Positions 60,716-64,000 of a stretch of 64,000 nt of DNA are shown here, in pieces. Both the position numbers and the translations under genes were made by a program. This DNA comes from Entomohabitans teleogrylli (lineage in GTDB: Bacteria > Pseudomonadota > Gammaproteobacteria > Enterobacterales > Enterobacteriaceae), in contig NZ_LLXO01000012.1 of the NCBI RefSeq assembly GCF_001484765.1, forward strand, positions 124,001-188,000. Reading direction: 5' to 3'. The notes under the pieces were generated by a model. That model made no database searches, was not told where the DNA came from, and was given only the letters and a program-made list of their open reading frames with translations. How positions within the stretch are numbered: the first letter of the stretch is position 1; each line of letters starts with the position of its first letter.

Positions 60716-63700
60716 ATGAAGCTGGTGAAAAAGAGCAGGCTGGTCTCTTTACAGGGAATGGCAGAAAAAGTCTATGAAGTCGAACTGTGCGAGTTGCAGA
60801 ACGGCGATGACAACCGCTTTGTGGTGAATTTTCGCTATGGACGGCGCGGAGGCACGCTGCAGGAAGGGACCAAAACCCCCTCGCCAGTCGATGGCGCGCT
60901 GGCGGACGCCATTTTTAATAGTGTGGTGGTAGCAAAGATCAACAAAGGCTATCAGGAATCCGGCGTTCGAACGTTAGCCGGTACTCATTCTTCTTTCTCC
61001 TCTTCACTGCGCACCTTTCTACGCCGTATCGATCAAAACAAAGACAGCGCGCAGCGCGGGCGCATGATCTGGCGTCTGCCCCAGCAGTCGGACGCCATGC
61101 TGGCCGACTGGCTGGAAAAAGGGTTGAATCCGCAGCATAGCTGGCAGGAGAACTATTCCCGGCTCTGGGGGCTGGGCCGCGTGGCGACCAGCCGCAATCT
61201 GACCCGGGTCAGCGCATTTCTGGAAAACGAACTCCCCCACCTGCGCCATCTGGCCGCGGAAGTCATGTTCCGCCTTGGCGATGATGACGCCGTCGCCACA
61301 TTGAAGCAGCAAAATCTGGCGGCGATGCCTCCGGCGCTGGTGGAGGCTATTGCCGGGAATGACCGGGCGACGCTGGACATTTTATTGCCTCAACTGGTGG
61401 TAGCGCAGAATCCGCAGGCCAGCGATGTGTTGCGGCGTATCTACCTGGCGGCGCTGGACAGCGTGCCGCTGTATCAGAGCCTGCTGTGTCTGCTGGATAA
61501 TCTGCCGCTGAGTCCCGGTCTGTTCCGGGGCGTGCGCTATCTGTTCAAAATGGCCGAATTCCGTCTCGATGGGCCGCTGTTTGCGCTGCTGGCCTGGCGT
61601 TTCGACACCACCCGGGAGTTTTACGCCTGCCAGGATGATGGCGTTTATCTGGCGGATGTCGGTTATATCAGGCCCAGTCAGGAGCTGACGCGGGACGACA
61701 GCCGCCTGGCGTATTCGCGCAAAACCCGTGACTATTTGCGTCGCCGCAGCTGGCGGGCCCTGCGGCGCTTAGGTGTGCGGGAAGATCCGCGCTATGTAGA
61801 TATGGCCTGTGAGGTGCTGCTGCGCTATCGCGCCGCTATATCTGAGCCCTGGGATGCGGACGATGACGATAGCGGTGATTATCCCTTGTCGGTCTGGCAA
61901 CACTTTGAGGATGCGCATTTTTTTGCCTGGAACGCGATTTTACGGTCTAACAATCCGCAGTTTCGGCGTCATATCCGCAAACCCCTGTGGGAACAGAGCG
62001 ATAAAGTGGCGGGTGATGGCCGCACAGAGGCATTTCCCGGTCTCTGGGATCGGCGTCCGGATGCGTTGTTGCGCCTGTTGATCCACTGCGACAGTGAACC
62101 GGTTTGCCAGTTCGCGCTGCGCGCCCTGAAAGATAACCTGACATTTTGTCGCGCGCTGGCGGAAGAGGATGTGTTGCGGCTGCTCGCCCGACCTTACCCG
62201 AAGATCATTGATTTTACGATTTCGCTGCTGGCCGGGCGTGCGCTCAGCCCTGCGCTGCTGGTGGCGTTGATAAACAGCGGCCACCCGCAGGCGGTTACCC
62301 TGGCACTGACCCATCTGGGGAATATCTCCACGCTGTTTGCCGACAGCGCTCTGGCGGCACAACTGCTGTTAATTGATAACGCGATGTTACGCGGCTGGCT
62401 TAGCGGGCGGCTGAATCAGGAACGCCCTGGCGGCATCGCGCAAACCGCCGTTCAGGAGGCGCTGCTGCAGCGCGCCGGCGCCGCGGATACCACCTTCGGT
62501 GAAGAGCATGCTTTATGGCTGGCCGCTCATCTGGCCAGCTACTTCAGCCAGGCGCCGGTCCCGACGCTGGCGATGCTGGGTGAACTGCTTGAGCAGCGCG
62601 ATGATGGCGTACAACTGTTGGCGGCGCGTCTGCTGGTATCCGGACCGTATTCCTTAAGCGATATTCCTGAGCCGCTGGTGGCGCGTATTCACCACTCCTC
62701 CTGTGCGGCGATACGGGCCGCTGGCGTTGCCCTGTTGGGTAAGCAGAGCGTTGAAGGGCTATTCAGCCAACTGGCGCTGATTGTCGATCTGATCATGTGC
62801 GGTGAAGCGCCGGAACAGCAGGCCTGCTACGGTTTACTGGCGCAACTGACGGCGCCTTATCCCCAGGCGGTTTTCGATCAACTGTTCCCGCTGTTGTTTA
62901 AAAAGGAGCGGCTGGAGGGCCAGCATCAGGCGCTGCTGGCATTTATGACGCAGCAGCTCCAGGAACCGCTGGCGCGACTGGATAAAGACACCCTGTGGCG
63001 TCTGCTCCATGCGCGTTCACTGGCGGCTCAGGCGCTGGGATACGATGTATTGCAACGCCGTTCGCCGCTGGAGTTCAGTATCAGACAGTGGGTAGCGCTG
63101 GCCGGCCATGCCGACTTGCGGGTGCGTGACTATGCGCTGCGGGCGTTTGAACAGTATCCGCAGGTTGTTCGGGAGCATAGCGCGGATGCGCTGGCGCTGC
63201 TGGAAAGCGAGTGGCAAACGACTCGCGAGGCCGGTTTCGATTTTTTCCGCAGCCATTTTGCGGCGGAAAACTGGACGCCGGACCTGATCGTCAACCTGTG
63301 CGATAGCGGCCGTGAAGATGTGCAGGCATATGGTCGGGAACTGTTGCAAACCTTCTTTCAGCGCCAGCAGGGCGAACTGTATCTGCTGCGTCTGAGTGAG
63401 CATCCTTCCGCCACGGTTCAGACGTTTGTGACCCGTTTCTTCCACGACTATGCCGCCGGCAAACCGGAGATTATTCTGGCTCTGAAGCCCTGTTTCCTGG
63501 CCATATTGTCGCAGGTTAACCGCGGGCGCCTGGCCAAAGATCGGACGCTGGCATTTTTGACCGAACAGGCGCAGACCAGTCCACAGGTACTGGAGATGGT
63601 GTGTGAAATCTTCACTCGCCTGTCGTTGACGGTGGTGTTTAAGGACAAGGCGCCGCTGATTGGCGCCATGCTGGCGTTACGTCAGCGGCATCCCGATCTG

Positions 63701-63757
63701 CCGCTGCCGCTGGCGATTTCCGCGAGACCGGTAAAGGGAAACTATCATGCAGGTTAA
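60716..63757 (+). CDS. large WGR-domain / helical-repeat protein (MolR/YehI-like)
   Basis: A 1013-residue protein. The N-terminal 90 residues form a WGR domain (YEVELCELQNGDDNRFVV, then FRYGRRGGTLQEGTKT, with Tyr in place of the signature Trp). The rest is a Leu/Ala-rich helical array with HEAT-like periodicity. This build recalls E. coli MolR (YehI), which is encoded beside a MoxR ATPase, a von Willebrand factor A protein and a SWIM zinc-finger protein. WGR domains elsewhere bind nucleic acid, as in PARP1. ATG 60716 follows a strong ribosome site. It overlaps the next gene by eleven bases, so an operon continues past the window. The assignment to the MolR family is by architecture and needs a profile search. 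Confidence 0.7.
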   Translation: MKLVKKSRLVSLQGMAEKVYEVELCELQNGDDNRFVVNFRYGRRGGTLQEGTKTPSPVDGALADAIFNSVVVAKINKGYQESGVRTLAGTHSSFSSSLRTFLRRIDQNKDSAQRGRMIWRLPQQSDAMLADWLEKGLNPQHSWQENYSRLWGLGRVATSRNLTRVSAFLENELPHLRHLAAEVMFRLGDDDAVATLKQQNLAAMPPALVEAIAGNDRATLDILLPQLVVAQNPQASDVLRRIYLAALDSVPLYQSLLCLLDNLPLSPGLFRGVRYLFKMAEFRLDGPLFALLAWRFDTTREFYACQDDGVYLADVGYIRPSQELTRDDSRLAYSRKTRDYLRRRSWRALRRLGVREDPRYVDMACEVLLRYRAAISEPWDADDDDSGDYPLSVWQHFEDAHFFAWNAILRSNNPQFRRHIRKPLWEQSDKVAGDGRTEAFPGLWDRRPDALLRLLIHCDSEPVCQFALRALKDNLTFCRALAEEDVLRLLARPYPKIIDFTISLLAGRALSPALLVALINSGHPQAVTLALTHLGNISTLFADSALAAQLLLIDNAMLRGWLSGRLNQERPGGIAQTAVQEALLQRAGAADTTFGEEHALWLAAHLASYFSQAPVPTLAMLGELLEQRDDGVQLLAARLLVSGPYSLSDIPEPLVARIHHSSCAAIRAAGVALLGKQSVEGLFSQLALIVDLIMCGEAPEQQACYGLLAQLTAPYPQAVFDQLFPLLFKKERLEGQHQALLAFMTQQLQEPLARLDKDTLWRLLHARSLAAQALGYDVLQRRSPLEFSIRQWVALAGHADLRVRDYALRAFEQYPQVVREHSADALALLESEWQTTREAGFDFFRSHFAAENWTPDLIVNLCDSGREDVQAYGRELLQTFFQRQQGELYLLRLSEHPSATVQTFVTRFFHDYAAGKPEIILALKPCFLAILSQVNRGRLAKDRTLAFLTEQAQTSPQVLEMVCEIFTRLSLTVVFKDKAPLIGAMLALRQRHPDLPLPLAISARPVKGNYHAG

Positions 63758-64000
63758 TTATCGCTACCAGGGAAAAAGCCGCTTAACCGACGATGGCGGC
63801 CAGACCAGTCTCGCCTTTGTCCCGGACAGTTTGCGTCAGCCGGCGTTTTTCGTCGGCGAACTGAAAAACAAACTGGCGTTTCGTGAAGCTATCTCGGCGC
63901 TGCATAACGTGGTTATCTCCGATATGCGTTTTCAGCCCAAAAACCGCGACGAGTACCAGCGCTGGCTGGCCGCAGAAGAGCAGCGGCTGCTGGCGGAGTT
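63747..64000 (+). CDS. N-terminal fragment of an unknown protein coupled to the WGR gene
   Basis: An open frame from ATG 63747, inside the end of the WGR gene, runs off the window. The visible 84 residues start MQVNYRYQGKSRLTDDGG and are soluble and charged, with no recognised domain. The overlap and lack of a stop codon make it a real, translationally coupled gene, probably another member of the MolR-type operon. Identity cannot be given from this part. Confidence 0.7.
   Translation, partial: MQVNYRYQGKSRLTDDGGQTSLAFVPDSLRQPAFFVGELKNKLAFREAISALHNVVISDMRFQPKNRDEYQRWLAAEEQRLLAE

Overview
The window is a chromosomal segment of an enteric bacterium (family Enterobacteriaceae). Gene order and protein sequences follow the Escherichia coli / Salmonella / Citrobacter backbone closely: epmB-efp-ecnA-ecnB-sugE-blc-frdDCBA-epmA-mscM-psd-rsgA-orn-tRNA-Gly array-queG-nnr-tsaE-amiB-mutL-miaA-hfq-hflX-hflK-hflC-purA-nsrR-rnr-rlmB-aidB-yjfN-bsmA-yjfP-ulaR-ulaG-ulaABCDEF-yjfY. 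I cannot name the genus. No phage, insertion sequence, integrase or CRISPR array was seen.

Layout. Positions 1-1036 are AT-rich and hold a small membrane-anchored winged-helix regulator. Positions 1037-15645 are core: EF-P and its lysylation enzymes (epmB, efp, epmA), entericidins, a guanidine-II riboswitch with its exporter, lipocalin, a HIT-family protein where E. coli has ampC, fumarate reductase with an FNR-type promoter, the MscM channel, phosphatidylserine decarboxylase, RsgA and Orn. Four tRNA-Gly(GCC) genes follow, but a 12-kb block (15916-28054) separates the first from the other three. The block encodes a complete citrate lyase system (citC, D, E, F, X, G), a second aconitase B, a DASS di/tricarboxylate transporter, a PrpF-family isomerase and a divergent LysR regulator. 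My reading is uptake of a tricarboxylate such as trans-aconitate, isomerisation to cis-aconitate, hydration to citrate and cleavage to oxaloacetate and acetate, with the frd complex nearby as a possible sink. After the tRNAs lies a cluster of DnaA boxes at the position of E. coli datA.

Positions 28617-43076 hold queG/nnr and the amiB-mutL-miaA-hfq-hflXKC superoperon. An EmrAB-like efflux pair has been inserted between nnr and tsaE. Between hflC and purA, where E. coli has yjeT, there is about 1.3 kb of AT-rich accessory DNA. It contains a convincing class II microcin-like precursor with a double-glycine-type leader, its own promoter and its own terminator, plus unknown small ORFs and possible gene relics. 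I see no dedicated C39 exporter or assured immunity gene nearby.

Positions 44400-60374 are core again: purine synthesis, the NO sensor NsrR with RNase R and RlmB, AidB, three small DUF1471-type envelope proteins and the L-ascorbate (ula) regulon. The window ends with a 1013-residue WGR/repeat protein of the MolR (YehI) kind that overlaps the next, truncated gene, which looks like the start of an accessory operon inserted beside yjfY.
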